DNA of 64,000 bases from Betaproteobacteria bacterium (GCA_016708825.1 JADJEZ010000016.1:4026-68025), one strand, 5' to 3'; counted from the stretch's first letter, positions 37,829-46,015 are shown. Translations and numbers: made by a program. Notes: generated from the letters alone by a model not told the origin.

Positions 37829-38314
37829 CTAGCTGCGCCGGATCGTCTGGGTGCGCTTGATCTTGTTCTGCAGCTGCAGCAGCCCGTAGATCAGCGCCTC
37901 CGCCGTGGGCGGGCAGCCGGGGACGTAGATGTCCACGGGCACGATGCGGTCGCAGCCGCGCACCACGGAATACGAGTAGTGGTAGTAGCCGCCGCCGTTG
38001 GCGCAGGAGCCCATGGAGATGACCCAGCGCGGCTCGGACATCTGGTCGTAGACCTTGCGCAGCGCCGGCGCCATCTTGTTGCACAGCGTGCCGGCCACGA
38101 TCATCAGGTCGGACTGGCGCGGACTCGGCCGGAAGACGATCCCGAAGCGGTCCAGGTCGTAGCGCGCGGCGCCGGCGTGCATCATCTCCACCGCGCAGCA
38201 GGCGAGGCCGAAGGTCATGGGCCAGAGCGAACCGGTGCGCGCCCAGTTGAGCACGTTGTCGACCTGGGTCACGATGAAACCCTGGCCGGAGGCGCCCTGC
38301 GACATGTCAGTCAT
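37829..38314 (-). CDS. nuoB: NADH-quinone oxidoreductase subunit B (PSST)
   Basis: NuoB holds cluster N2, the last iron-sulfur centre before ubiquinone. The ligands are visible as the paired cysteines in GLACCAVEMM, with further cysteines in MGSCANGGGYY and VPGCPPTAEAL. The ATG at 38314 was preferred over an upstream ATG at 38356 because a GGGAG ribosome-binding site precedes it and the resulting 161 residues match the family. Confidence 0.96.
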   Translation of the reverse strand: MTDMSQGASGQGFIVTQVDNVLNWARTGSLWPMTFGLACCAVEMMHAGAARYDLDRFGIVFRPSPRQSDLMIVAGTLCNKMAPALRKVYDQMSEPRWVISMGSCANGGGYYHYSYSVVRGCDRIVPVDIYVPGCPPTAEALIYGLLQLQNKIKRTQTIRRS

Positions 38315-38398
38315 CGATCGCTCCCATGAACGGCGCGGCCCGTCCGTTCGGCGCATCCCGACGAGAATGGCGGGGCCCCTGCCTGGCGGACCGGGCCC

Positions 38399-38767
38399 TT
38401 ACTCCCATTCGAGCGCCCCTTTCTTCCACTCGTAGACGAAGCCCACGATCAGGATCGCGAGGAACAGCATCATGGCCCAGAAGCCGAACCAGCCGATTTC
38501 CTGGAGCACGATCGCCCAGGGGAAGAGGAAGGCGATCTCCAGGTCGAACAGGATGAAGAGGATGGCGACCAGGTAGTAGCGCACGTCGAATTTCATGCGC
38601 GCATCCTCGAAGGCTTCAAAACCGCACTCGTACGGAGAGAGCTTCTCGGCGTCGGGCTGGTGGGCACCGGTGAGCCGCCCCAGCGCGCCGCTCACGACGA
38701 TCGCCCCGATGCCGATTGCGCATCCGATGGCGAGGAACAGCAGGACGGGAAAGTAGTTTTCCAGCAT
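38399..38767 (-). CDS. nuoA: NADH-quinone oxidoreductase subunit A
   Basis: NuoA is a three-helix membrane subunit of complex I near the quinone cavity. The loop YECGFEAFEDARMKFDVRYYL with its conserved cysteine is diagnostic. The 122-residue version starting at the ATG 38767 matches the family; an upstream ATG would add six residues. It is the first nuo gene, 65 bases downstream of the tRNA-Leu gene, and is probably co-transcribed with secG and tpiA. Confidence 0.95.
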   Translation of the reverse strand: MLENYFPVLLFLAIGCAIGIGAIVVSGALGRLTGAHQPDAEKLSPYECGFEAFEDARMKFDVRYYLVAILFILFDLEIAFLFPWAIVLQEIGWFGFWAMMLFLAILIVGFVYEWKKGALEWE

Positions 38768-38832
38768 GGCGCCTGATGGGAACACGGAACCCGTGCCGGG
38801 GGAAACCGGAAGCCCGGCGGCTTCTTCTCAAC

Positions 38833-38917
38833 TGGTGCGGTCGGAGAGACTCGAACTCTCACACCTTTCGGCACTGCCCCCTCAAGACAGCGTGTCTACC
38901 AATTCCACCACGACCGC
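38833..38917 (-). tRNA. tRNA-Leu (anticodon GAG), CCA encoded
   Basis: Read on the minus strand, the sequence folds into a complete class II tRNA. The acceptor stem GCGGTCG pairs with CGACCGC, and the anticodon loop is TTGAGGG with anticodon GAG between a CTGTC/GGCAG stem. A variable arm precedes the T-arm (GAGAG/CTCTC around TTCGAGT), and the discriminator A is followed by a genomically encoded CCA (38833-38835). It decodes CUC and CUU leucine codons. Its position between secG and nuoA parallels the secG-linked leuU gene of E. coli. Confidence 0.95.
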
Positions 38918-38943
38918 ACTGCGCACAGCAGGTACTGCGAGGA

Positions 38944-39309
38944 CTATTTCGGGATCTGCGAGGACTTCGAAAGCGGATCCCCCGACGGCGCCGGCGCTGA
39001 CGGGGCGGGCACGGCCGGTTGCGTCGCGGACTGCCCCGCGTCGGGCTTGATCGACTCCGTCACGCCGCCGGACTTCGAGGGCGAGCCCGAAAGGAAGGTG
39101 AGGCCGAGGCTGGTCGCGAAGAAGACGGCCGCGAGCACGCCGGTGGCGCGGGACAGGAAGTTGGCCGCGCCGGAGGAGCCGAAGAGGCTTCCCGCCGAGC
39201 CGCTGCCGAAGGCCGCGCCCATGTCGGCGCCCTTGCCGTGCTGCAGGAGCACCAGCACGACGATGGCCACCGCCGCGAGCATGTGAAGCACGATCACCAG
39301 GGTATGCAT
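38944..39309 (-). CDS. secG: Preprotein translocase subunit SecG
   Basis: SecG is a two-helix membrane subunit that assists the SecYEG channel. The 121-residue protein has the typical first helix, then VLLQHGKGADMGAAFGSGSAGSLFGSSG between the helices, and a long Pro/Ala/Ser-rich C-terminal tail common in betaproteobacteria. It lies 10 bases downstream of tpiA and just upstream of the tRNA-Leu gene. Confidence 0.94.
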   Translation of the reverse strand: MHTLVIVLHMLAAVAIVVLVLLQHGKGADMGAAFGSGSAGSLFGSSGAANFLSRATGVLAAVFFATSLGLTFLSGSPSKSGGVTESIKPDAGQSATQPAVPAPSAPAPSGDPLSKSSQIPK

Positions 39310-39319
39310 TTCGAACCTT

Positions 39320-40081
39320 TCAACCTGCGGCGACGGCTGCGCGCCATATCGCCAGGAAATCTTCCGCCACCAGCGACGCCCCGCCGATGAGTCCTCCATC
39401 GACATCCGGCATCGCGAACAATTCCGTCGCGTTGGCACCCTTCACGCTGCCGCCGTAGAGCATCGGCAGCCGCGCGGCGACGGCCGCATCCTGCTTCGCC
39501 ACCCTTGCGCGCAGGAAAGCGTGGGCTTCCTGCGCCTGCGCCGAGGTGGCGGTCTTGCCCGTCCCGATGGCCCACACCGGCTCGTAGGCCAGCAGCGCGC
39601 CATCGAGCGCCGCGGCCCCGGATTTCTCCAGCACCGCGTCCAGCTGCCGCGCGAGCACGGCCTCGGTCTCGCTCCGCTCCCGCTCCGCGAGCGTCTCGCC
39701 CACGCAGAGAATCGGCGTGAGCCCGGCCTTGCGGGCCGCGGCGACCTTCTCCGCGACGATCGCGTCGGTGTCCCCGAACAGGGTCCGGCGCTCGGAGTGG
39801 CCGACGATCGCAAGGGTGGCCCCGAATTCCCGGAGCATCGCGCCGGAGACATCCCCCGTGTACGCGCCCTTCTCGAAGCGGCTCACGTCCTGCCCTCCCC
39901 AGGCCACCGGCGAGCCCTCCAGGAGCCCGCGAACCTGGGCCAGGTAGGGCGCCGGCACGCATACCGCGAGGTGGCGGCCGGCCTTCGGCGAAACCTCCGG
40001 GAGGATCGCTTTCAGCAGTGCTTCATTGCCGGGAAGGCTGCCGTTCAACTTCCAGTTCCCGACCACGTATTTCTGCCGCAT
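39320..40081 (-). CDS. tpiA: Triosephosphate isomerase
   Basis: TpiA interconverts dihydroxyacetone phosphate and glyceraldehyde-3-phosphate. All catalytic residues are visible: the lysine in GNWKLNG, the histidine in VGHSERR and the glutamate in AYEPVWAIGTG. The phosphate-binding loop near the C-terminus is YGGSVKG. The 253-residue length is normal. It is the first gene of the tpiA-secG-tRNA-nuo transcription unit, with a good promoter upstream. Confidence 0.97.
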   Translation of the reverse strand: MRQKYVVGNWKLNGSLPGNEALLKAILPEVSPKAGRHLAVCVPAPYLAQVRGLLEGSPVAWGGQDVSRFEKGAYTGDVSGAMLREFGATLAIVGHSERRTLFGDTDAIVAEKVAAARKAGLTPILCVGETLAERERSETEAVLARQLDAVLEKSGAAALDGALLAYEPVWAIGTGKTATSAQAQEAHAFLRARVAKQDAAVAARLPMLYGGSVKGANATELFAMPDVDGGLIGGASLVAEDFLAIWRAAVAAG

Positions 40082-40103
40082 GCGCGCCCCTCAAAACCGT
40101 CGG

Positions 40104-40133
40104 ATTTTACAGGCTCGGCCCTTGCCGGGTCAA
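40104..40133 (-). promoter_or_regulatory. Sigma-70 promoter of the tpiA-secG-tRNA-nuo unit
   Basis: On the minus strand TTGACC (40128-40133) is followed after 18 bases by TAAAAT (40104-40109). Both match five of six consensus positions. The predicted transcription start lies a few bases before the tpiA ATG at 40081. No operator-like palindrome is seen next to it. Confidence 0.65.
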
Positions 40134-40173
40134 TTTGGGCCCTTCTCCCGGCACCGCCGGCGACCCGCAGGGG

Positions 40174-40202
40174 TTGACAGGCCGGGATCATTTCGATGAT
40201 TC
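40174..40202 (+). promoter_or_regulatory. Promoter and candidate ArsR operator of the ars operon
   Basis: A perfect -35 hexamer TTGACA (40174-40179) is followed after 17 bases by TGATTC (40197-40202), a weak -10. Over the spacer and -10 lies the inverted repeat ATCAT-TTCG-ATGAT (40187-40200), a good place for an ArsR repressor to bind. The arsR ATG is at 40210, so the transcript would have almost no leader. The element was identified by eye, and the operator role is inferred. Confidence 0.5.
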
Positions 40203-40209
40203 TGGAACT

Positions 40210-40545
40210 ATGCAAAACAAGGAAGCCGTCGCCGCCCTCGCAGCCCTGGCCCACGCCTCGCGCCTCGCGGTCTTTCGCCACCTGGTGGAGGCCGGCCCGG
40301 CGGGCGATACCCCCGGGCGCATCGCGGGGCGCCTGTCGATCCCCGCCTCCACGCTGTCCTTCCACCTGAAGGAGCTTTCCCACGCGGGCCTGGTCGCCTC
40401 GCGGTCGTCGTCGCGGTTCCTCGTGTACTCGGTCGACTTCGCGCGGATGGCCGACCTCATGGCCTTCCTCACCCGTAGCTGCTGCCACGGCATGCCGGAA
40501 GCCTGTTTCGCCACCGTCGAGACCGCCCTCTCCCGCCACCGCTGA
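40210..40545 (+). CDS. arsR: ArsR/SmtB family arsenite-responsive repressor
   Basis: This 111-residue winged-helix repressor has the DNA-recognition helix in IPASTLSFHLKELSHAGLV. It lacks the classical ELCVC metal site in its alpha-3 helix. Instead it has cysteines near the C-terminus (C91, C92 and C99 in SCCHGMPEAC), similar in placement to the As(III) site of Acidithiobacillus-type ArsR. Arsenite binding would release it from the operator overlapping its own promoter. It is followed closely by arsC and acr3. Confidence 0.9.
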   Translation: MQNKEAVAALAALAHASRLAVFRHLVEAGPAGDTPGRIAGRLSIPASTLSFHLKELSHAGLVASRSSSRFLVYSVDFARMADLMAFLTRSCCHGMPEACFATVETALSRHR

Positions 40546-40548
40546 AAA

Positions 40549-41055
40549 ATGGCCCCCTCCATGCGCGAAGCTCCCCTGAACGTGCTGTTTCTCTGCACCG
40601 GCAACTCGGCGCGCTCGATCCTCGCCGAATCGATCGTGAACGCGGTCGACCCCGCGCGCTTTCGCGGCCACAGCGCGGGCAGCCATCCCGCCGGCCGCGT
40701 GAACCCGTTCGCGCTCGAACTGCTCGCGAGGAACCGCCTCCCCGTCGCGGGCCTGCGCAGCAAGAACTGGGAGGAATTCGCGGCTCCCGGCGCCCCCCGG
40801 ATCGATTTCGTCTTCACGGTCTGCGACAGCGCCGCCGGGGAGGCCTGCCCCATCTGGCCGGGGCGACCGGTGACCGCGCACTGGGGCATCGCGGACCCGG
40901 CCGCCGTGGAGGGCACGGATGACGAGAAGCGACGCGCCTTTGTCGAGGCCTTCGAGGTCCTCAAGCGCCGCATCGACCTCTTCGCGAGCCTGCCGTTCGC
41001 CACGCTCGACCGGCTCGCGCTCCAGTCGCGCCTGCGCGACATCGGCGGGCGCTGA
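40549..41055 (+). CDS. arsC: Arsenate reductase, low-molecular-weight phosphatase type
   Basis: This protein of about 168 residues reduces cytoplasmic arsenate to arsenite. It has the phosphatase-like P-loop CTGNSARS (C16 to R22) and two further cysteines (C92 and C100 in VCDSAAGEAC) for the disulfide cascade, which marks the thioredoxin-coupled class rather than the glutaredoxin class. The general-acid aspartate is probably in WGIADPA. A second ATG at 40561 is an equally possible start. It begins three bases after arsR. Confidence 0.92.
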   Translation: MAPSMREAPLNVLFLCTGNSARSILAESIVNAVDPARFRGHSAGSHPAGRVNPFALELLARNRLPVAGLRSKNWEEFAAPGAPRIDFVFTVCDSAAGEACPIWPGRPVTAHWGIADPAAVEGTDDEKRRAFVEAFEVLKRRIDLFASLPFATLDRLALQSRLRDIGGR

Positions 41056-41059
41056 CGCC

Positions 41060-42106
41060 ATGGGGACCTTCGAGCGCTATCTCTCCTGGTGGGTGATCGC
41101 CTGCATCGGCACGGGAATCGCGCTCGGGCAGGTGATGCCGGGCGCCTTCGAGGCGATCGGGCGCCTCGAGGTGGCGAAGGTGAACCTGCCGGTGGGCGCG
41201 CTCATCTGGGTGATGATCGTGCCGATGCTGCTGAAGATCGACTTCGGCGCGCTCCACCAGGTGAAGGAGCACTGGCGCGGCATCGGCGTCACGCTTTTCG
41301 TGAACTGGGCGGTGAAGCCCTTCTCGATGGCGCTCCTCGCCTGGATCTTCGTGCGCCACCTCTTCTCGCCCTGGCTTCCGGCCGCGCAACTGGACAGCTA
41401 CGTGGCCGGCCTCATCCTGCTGGCCGCCGCGCCCTGCACCGCCATGGTCTTCGTCTGGAGCGAGCTGTGCCGCGGAAACCCCTATTTCACGCTGTCCCAG
41501 GTGGCGCTGAACGACACGCTGATGATCCTGCTCTTCGCGCCCATCGTGGCGCTCCTCCTGGGGCTTTCCAGCATCACGGTGCCGTGGGACACGCTCCTCG
41601 CCTCGGTGGTGCTCTACGTGGCGATTCCCGTCGTCCTGGCGCAGCTCTGGCGCCGGTGGCTGCTCGCCCGCGGCGAGGCGAGCTACCGCGCCACGCTCGC
41701 GCGCATCGGGCCGTTCTCGATCGCCGCACTCCTCGCGACGATCGTCCTGCTCTTCGGCTTCCAGGGCGAGGCGATCCTGCGCCAGCCGCTGGTCATCGCG
41801 TTGCTGGCCGTGCCGATCCTGATCCAGGTGTTCTTCAATTCCGGCCTCGCCTACCTCCTCAACCGCCGGCTGGGCGTCGCGCACGAGGTCGCGGGGCCCT
41901 CGTGCCTCATCGGCGCGAGCAACTTCTTCGAGTTGGCCGTGGCTGCGGCGATCACGCTCTTCGGCCTGCAGTCGGGTGCGGCGCTCGCGACCGTGGTGGG
42001 CGTGCTGGTCGAGGTGCCGGCGATGCTCGCCGTGGTGAAGGTCGTCAACGCAACGAAGGGGTGGTACGAGGCGGGCCCGCGCCGGCCTATCCGAAGCGGC
42101 CCGTGA
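41060..42106 (+). CDS. acr3: Arsenite efflux permease Acr3
   Basis: This 348-residue protein with ten predicted helices belongs to the Acr3 family, which exports arsenite using the proton motive force. Family segments include PVGALIWVMIVPMLLKIDF, the essential cysteine region APCTAMVFVWSELC, and GPSCLIGASNFFELAVA. It starts four bases after arsC, so arsR-arsC-acr3 is one operon. The 3' end overlaps the convergent pstB by 20 bases. Confidence 0.95.
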   Translation: MGTFERYLSWWVIACIGTGIALGQVMPGAFEAIGRLEVAKVNLPVGALIWVMIVPMLLKIDFGALHQVKEHWRGIGVTLFVNWAVKPFSMALLAWIFVRHLFSPWLPAAQLDSYVAGLILLAAAPCTAMVFVWSELCRGNPYFTLSQVALNDTLMILLFAPIVALLLGLSSITVPWDTLLASVVLYVAIPVVLAQLWRRWLLARGEASYRATLARIGPFSIAALLATIVLLFGFQGEAILRQPLVIALLAVPILIQVFFNSGLAYLLNRRLGVAHEVAGPSCLIGASNFFELAVAAAITLFGLQSGAALATVVGVLVEVPAMLAVVKVVNATKGWYEAGPRRPIRSGP

Positions 42107-42863
42107 TGTAGTCCTCCGTCGCCTGCTCCTTCGGCTTCAGGAAGATCTGGTCGGTCTCGCCGAACTCCACGAGGTCGCCCAGGTACATGTAGGCGGTGTA
42201 GTCGGAGATCCGCGCGGCCTGCTGCATGTTGTGGGTGACGATCACCACCGTGTACTCGTTCTTCAGTTCCTCGATCAGTTCCTCGATCTTCGCGGTCGAT
42301 ATCGGGTCGAGCGCCGAGCAGGGTTCGTCCAGGAGCAGCACCTGCGGCTTCACCGCAACGCCGCGGGCGATGCACAGGCGCTGCTGCTGGCCGCCGGACA
42401 GGCTGGCACCGCTCTGGCTCAGCTTGTCCTTCACCTCCTCCCAGAGCGCGGCCTTCTGCAGCGCCCATTCGACCCGTTCTTCCATCTGGCCCTTCGGCAG
42501 CCGCTCGAAGAGGCGCACGCCGAAGGCGATGTTGTCGTAGATCGACATCGGGAAGGGCGTGGCCTTCTGGAACACCATGCCGATCTTCGCGCGGATGAGC
42601 GAGACGTCGCGCTTGGAAGTGAGGAGGTTCTCGCCGTCCATCACGACCTCGCCCGTGGCGCGCTGCTCGGGGTAGAGCTCGAACATGCGGTTGAAGGTCC
42701 TCAAGAGCGTGGACTTCCCGCAGCCCGAGGGCCCGATGAACGCGGTCACCTGGTTCTCGGCCACGTCGAGGGAGACCTTCTTCAGCGCCTGGAAGCTGCC
42801 GTAGTAGAAGTCCAGGTCGCGCACCCTGAGCTTCGGCTTGTCGAGTTCCTGCACGGTGCCCAT
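42087..42863 (-). CDS. pstB: Phosphate ABC transporter ATP-binding protein
   Basis: PstB powers the high-affinity phosphate importer. The 258-residue ATPase has Walker A (GPSGCGKST), the Q-loop MVFQKATPFPMSIYDN, the ABC signature LSGGQQQRL, Walker B VLLLDEP and the H-loop VTHNMQQA. It is the last gene of pstSCAB. No phoU or phoB follows; the acr3 gene converges on it instead. PstSCAB-type systems also carry arsenate to some extent, which is relevant here. Confidence 0.97.
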   Translation of the reverse strand: MGTVQELDKPKLRVRDLDFYYGSFQALKKVSLDVAENQVTAFIGPSGCGKSTLLRTFNRMFELYPEQRATGEVVMDGENLLTSKRDVSLIRAKIGMVFQKATPFPMSIYDNIAFGVRLFERLPKGQMEERVEWALQKAALWEEVKDKLSQSGASLSGGQQQRLCIARGVAVKPQVLLLDEPCSALDPISTAKIEELIEELKNEYTVVIVTHNMQQAARISDYTAYMYLGDLVEFGETDQIFLKPKEQATEDYITGRFG

Positions 42864-42881
42864 GGGTCTCGCCTTTCGGGA

Positions 42882-43739
42882 TCAGTGCTTCTTCGAAAAC
42901 AGCATCCGGGCCGCGATGTTGATCGCGAGCACCAGCAGCGTGATGAGCGCGGCACCTCCCCAGGCGAGGCGCTGCCAGTCCTCGTACGGGCTCATCGCGA
43001 ACTGGAAGATCACCACCGGCAGGTTCGCCATCGGCGCGTTCATGTCGGTCGAGGTGAACTGGTTGTTGAGCGCCGTGAAGAGCAGCGGCGCGGTCTCCCC
43101 CGATATGCGCGCCACCGCCAGCAGCACGCCGGTGAGGATGCCCGCGCGCGCGGCGCGGTAGCTCACCAGGGTGATCATCTTCCAGGTCGGGCAGCCGAGC
43201 GCCACCGCGGCCTCGCGCAGGCTGTTGGGCACGAGCCGCAGCATGTCGTCGGTGGTGCGCACCACCACGGGGATCACGATCACCGAGAGCGCCAGCGCCC
43301 CGGCCCACCCGGAAAAGTGGCCCACCTGCGCGACCCAGACCGCGTAGATGAAGAGGCCGATCACGATGGAGGGCGCCGAGAGCAGCACGTCGTTCACGAA
43401 GCGGGTCACGGGCGCCAGCCAGCCGCGCCGCCCGTACTCCGCGAGGTAGGTTCCCGCGAGGATGCCAACGGGCGTGCCGATCAGCGTGCCGACGCCGGCC
43501 ATCAGGACGCTGCCGAGGATCGCGTTGGAAAGCCCGCCGTCGCCACCCGGGGGGGGCGTGGGCTGCGTGAAGAGCGAGGGTCGCAGCGCCGCCGCACCCT
43601 CCCAGAGAAGCGTGGCGATGATCCAGGCGAGCCAGAAGAGCCCGAAGGCGAGTGCGGCCGCCGAGAGCGCCATCATCACCGCGTTCACGCGGCGGCGGAA
43701 CCGGTAGACGCGGTTCGAGGCGTCGAGCTTCGCGTTCAC
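42882..43739 (-). CDS. pstA: Phosphate ABC transporter permease PstA
   Basis: PstA is one of two membrane permeases of the phosphate importer. The 285-residue protein has six helices and the coupling-loop segment REAAVALGCPTWKMITLVSYRAA, which contacts PstB. The start is a GTG at 43739 overlapping the pstC stop as GTGA. The gene lies 18 bases upstream of pstB. Confidence 0.94.
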   Translation of the reverse strand: MNAKLDASNRVYRFRRRVNAVMMALSAAALAFGLFWLAWIIATLLWEGAAALRPSLFTQPTPPPGGDGGLSNAILGSVLMAGVGTLIGTPVGILAGTYLAEYGRRGWLAPVTRFVNDVLLSAPSIVIGLFIYAVWVAQVGHFSGWAGALALSVIVIPVVVRTTDDMLRLVPNSLREAAVALGCPTWKMITLVSYRAARAGILTGVLLAVARISGETAPLLFTALNNQFTSTDMNAPMANLPVVIFQFAMSPYEDWQRLAWGGAALITLLVLAINIAARMLFSKKH

Positions 43740-44674
43740 GTGCGCGCCCCTTCCTGCTTGGCGAGCTGCATGAGGAGCAGCTTCGAGCACGCGAGCACGA
43801 CGGTGGTGATGAGGAAGAGGATCAGCCCCAGCTCGATCAACGCCGAGGTGTAGAGGTCGCCGACGGCCTCGGTGAACTCGTTGGCGAGGGCGGAAGCGAT
43901 GCTGTTGCCGGGCGCGAGGAGCGAGGCGCTCAGGCGGTGCGCGTTGCCGATCACGAAGGTGATGGCCATCGTCTCGCCCAGCGCGCGGCCCAGCCCCAGC
44001 ATGACGCCGCCGATGACACCGACCTTCGTGTAGGGCAGCACCACGCGCCAGGTCACCTCCCAGGTCGTCGCCCCGAGTCCGTAGGCGCTCTCCTTGAGCA
44101 GCGGCGGCACGAGGTCGAAGACGTCGCGCATGACCGCGGTGATGAAGGGGATCACCATCACCGCGAGGATGATGCCCGCGGTCAGCATGCCGATGCCCAT
44201 GGGCGGGCCCTGGAACAGCGCCCCGATCCCCGGGAGCTCGCCCAGCGAGTCGATGAGGAGCGGCTGGACGTGCTCCTGGAAGAGGGGCGCGAAGACGAAG
44301 AGGCCCCACATGCCGTAGATGATGCTGGGAATGGCCGCGAGCATCTCGATGGCGGTGCCCAGGGGGCGGCGCAGCCACGGCGGCGAAAGCTCGGTGAGGA
44401 AGAGCGCGATGCCGAAGCTCACGGGAATCGCGATCGCCATCGCGATGGCGGAGGTGACCAGCGTGCCGTATATCGGCACGAGCGCGCCGAAATCCTCCTG
44501 GACCGGGTCCCAGTTGTCGTTCCAGAGGAACGCGGCGCCGAACTTTTCGATCGACAGCGAACTGCCGATGAGGAGCGAGACGAGGATCGCCGCGAGCAGG
44601 CTGAAGACCCCGAACGCGAAGAACCGCGTGACGTTGCGGAAGATCGCGTCCATGAGGGCGTTGTTGCGGGTCAT
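43736..44674 (-). CDS. pstC: Phosphate ABC transporter permease PstC
   Basis: PstC is the partner permease of PstA. The 312-residue protein has the family segments FGIALFLTELSPPWLRRPLG and KESAYGLGATTWEVTWRVVLPYT, the latter being the coupling loop to PstB. It follows pstS by 70 bases in the same direction. Confidence 0.94.
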   Translation of the reverse strand: MTRNNALMDAIFRNVTRFFAFGVFSLLAAILVSLLIGSSLSIEKFGAAFLWNDNWDPVQEDFGALVPIYGTLVTSAIAMAIAIPVSFGIALFLTELSPPWLRRPLGTAIEMLAAIPSIIYGMWGLFVFAPLFQEHVQPLLIDSLGELPGIGALFQGPPMGIGMLTAGIILAVMVIPFITAVMRDVFDLVPPLLKESAYGLGATTWEVTWRVVLPYTKVGVIGGVMLGLGRALGETMAITFVIGNAHRLSASLLAPGNSIASALANEFTEAVGDLYTSALIELGLILFLITTVVLACSKLLLMQLAKQEGART

Positions 44675-44744
44675 CGCTGGCGTGCCTTCCCGGGCGCGCA
44701 GGCCCGGGAATTGTCGCTCGTCGCAGGGCCCCCAGTATGCCCGA

Positions 44745-45782
44745 TCAGTAGACCGGCTTTCCGGAGGCGTCCTTCACCTGCTTCCACTCGGACTGGATCA
44801 CCTTCACCACCGCCTCGGGCATGGGGACGTAGTCGAGCTCGTCGGCCATCTTCTGCCCGTTGGCGAAAGCCCAGTCGAAGAACCTGAGCACTTCCCGGCC
44901 CGCCTCGGGCTTTTCCTGGACCTTGTGGATGAGGATGAAGGACGCGCCCGTGACCGGCCAGCTGCCGTCGCCGGGCTGCTCGGTGAGGATCACGCCCATG
45001 CCCGGCGTCTTCGACCACTGCGCGCCGGCCGCCGCCGCCTTGAACGACTTGTCGTCAGGGGAGACGAACTTGCCCGCGAGGTTTCGCATCTGGCCCGCGG
45101 CGAGCTTGTTCTGCTTGGCGTAGGCGTACTCGACGTAGCCCAGCGCGCCGTTGATCTTCTGCACGTAGGAGGCCACGCCCTCGTTGCCCTTGCCGCCCAC
45201 GCCGGCGGGCCACTTGACCGACGTGCCCTCGCCCACCGTGGTCTTCCAGTCGGCGCTCGCCTTGGAGAGATAGTTCGTCCAGAGGAACGTCGTGCCGGAG
45301 CCGTCGGAGCGGTGCACGACCGTGATGGTCGAGGAGGGCAGCTTCACGCCGGGGTTCACCGCCGCGATCGCCGCGTCGTTCCACTTCTTCACCTTGCCGA
45401 GATAGATGTCGGCGAGCAGCGCGCCGGTGAACTTGAGCTCCCCCGACTTCAGGCCCTTCAGGTGGAAGACCGGCACGACGCCGCCCATGATCGCCGGGAA
45501 CTGCAGGAGGCCGTGCTTCGCGAGGTCTTCCGCGCCGAGCGGCATGTCCGAGGCGCCGAAGTCCACGGTCTTGGCGGTGATCTGCTTGATGCCGCCGCCG
45601 GAGCCGATGGACTGGTAGTTCATCTTCGCGCCGGTCAGGACGTGATAGGCGGCGGCCCATTTCGCGTAGATGGGATAGGGAAAGGTCGCGCCGGCGCCGG
45701 TGATGTCGGCGGCGAGCGCGGGGACGGTCGCAAACGCGCAGACGGCGGCCGCGGCGAGGCTTCTCTGGAGGCTGCGGATCAT
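44745..45782 (-). CDS. pstS: Phosphate-binding periplasmic protein PstS
   Basis: PstS delivers phosphate to the PstCA channel. The 345-residue precursor has a signal peptide ending in PALAAD. The phosphate-contact segments are GAGATFPYPIYAKW, SIGSGGGIKQI, FGASDMPL and HRSDGSGTTF. The affinity for phosphate over arsenate cannot be read by eye. It is divergent from arrA across a 233-base region that holds a Pho box. Confidence 0.96.
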   Translation of the reverse strand: MIRSLQRSLAAAAVCAFATVPALAADITGAGATFPYPIYAKWAAAYHVLTGAKMNYQSIGSGGGIKQITAKTVDFGASDMPLGAEDLAKHGLLQFPAIMGGVVPVFHLKGLKSGELKFTGALLADIYLGKVKKWNDAAIAAVNPGVKLPSSTITVVHRSDGSGTTFLWTNYLSKASADWKTTVGEGTSVKWPAGVGGKGNEGVASYVQKINGALGYVEYAYAKQNKLAAGQMRNLAGKFVSPDDKSFKAAAAGAQWSKTPGMGVILTEQPGDGSWPVTGASFILIHKVQEKPEAGREVLRFFDWAFANGQKMADELDYVPMPEAVVKVIQSEWKQVKDASGKPVY

Positions 45783-45824
45783 GGGAACTCCTGGTGAAAG
45801 GAATGCGGGGAACTTCCGGCTGCG

Positions 45825-45858
45825 ATTCTAGGGATCGCGCGTGACGGTTCCGTGACAC
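45825..45858 (-). promoter_or_regulatory. Pho box and -10 element of the pst operon
   Basis: On the minus strand two PhoB half-sites, GTGTCAC and CCGTCAC, are separated by four bases and so repeat every 11 bases (45841-45858), as in the consensus Pho box. Ten bases further on lies TAGAAT (45825-45830), a good -10 hexamer. This spacing is that of PhoB-activated promoters, where the Pho box replaces the -35 element. phoB itself is not in the window. Confidence 0.75.
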
Positions 45859-45944
45859 CCGGGCGGGGTGCGCATACCCCCCTGCGCATGTCCCTTGCCT
45901 TTTCTCAATGACCAGGGGACCCCCCCCCGTCCGTTGATCCATGT

Positions 45945-45958
45945 CTGATCCAAGTCAA
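45945..45958 (+). promoter_or_regulatory. FNR/ANR-like site upstream of arrA
   Basis: CTGAT-CCAA-GTCAA matches the FNR consensus TTGAT-N4-ATCAA at eight of ten positions and keeps the TGA/TCA core of both half-sites. It lies 58 bases before the arrA start codon, a position suitable for an activator near -41. A clear -10 hexamer downstream is lacking, so the site is a candidate only. Anaerobic activation would suit a respiratory arsenate reductase. Confidence 0.4.
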
Positions 45959-46015
45959 GCCTGGGACGGCTTCATCGTTTGAAATGGTGGCATTCCGGCC
46001 AACAGGAGGCTTCCC

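Noticed and set aside
38833..38917. tRNA-Leu as attachment site for an island
   Set aside because: The tRNA is intact with no duplicated 3' end or integrase in the window, and its place between secG and nuoA is the conserved one.
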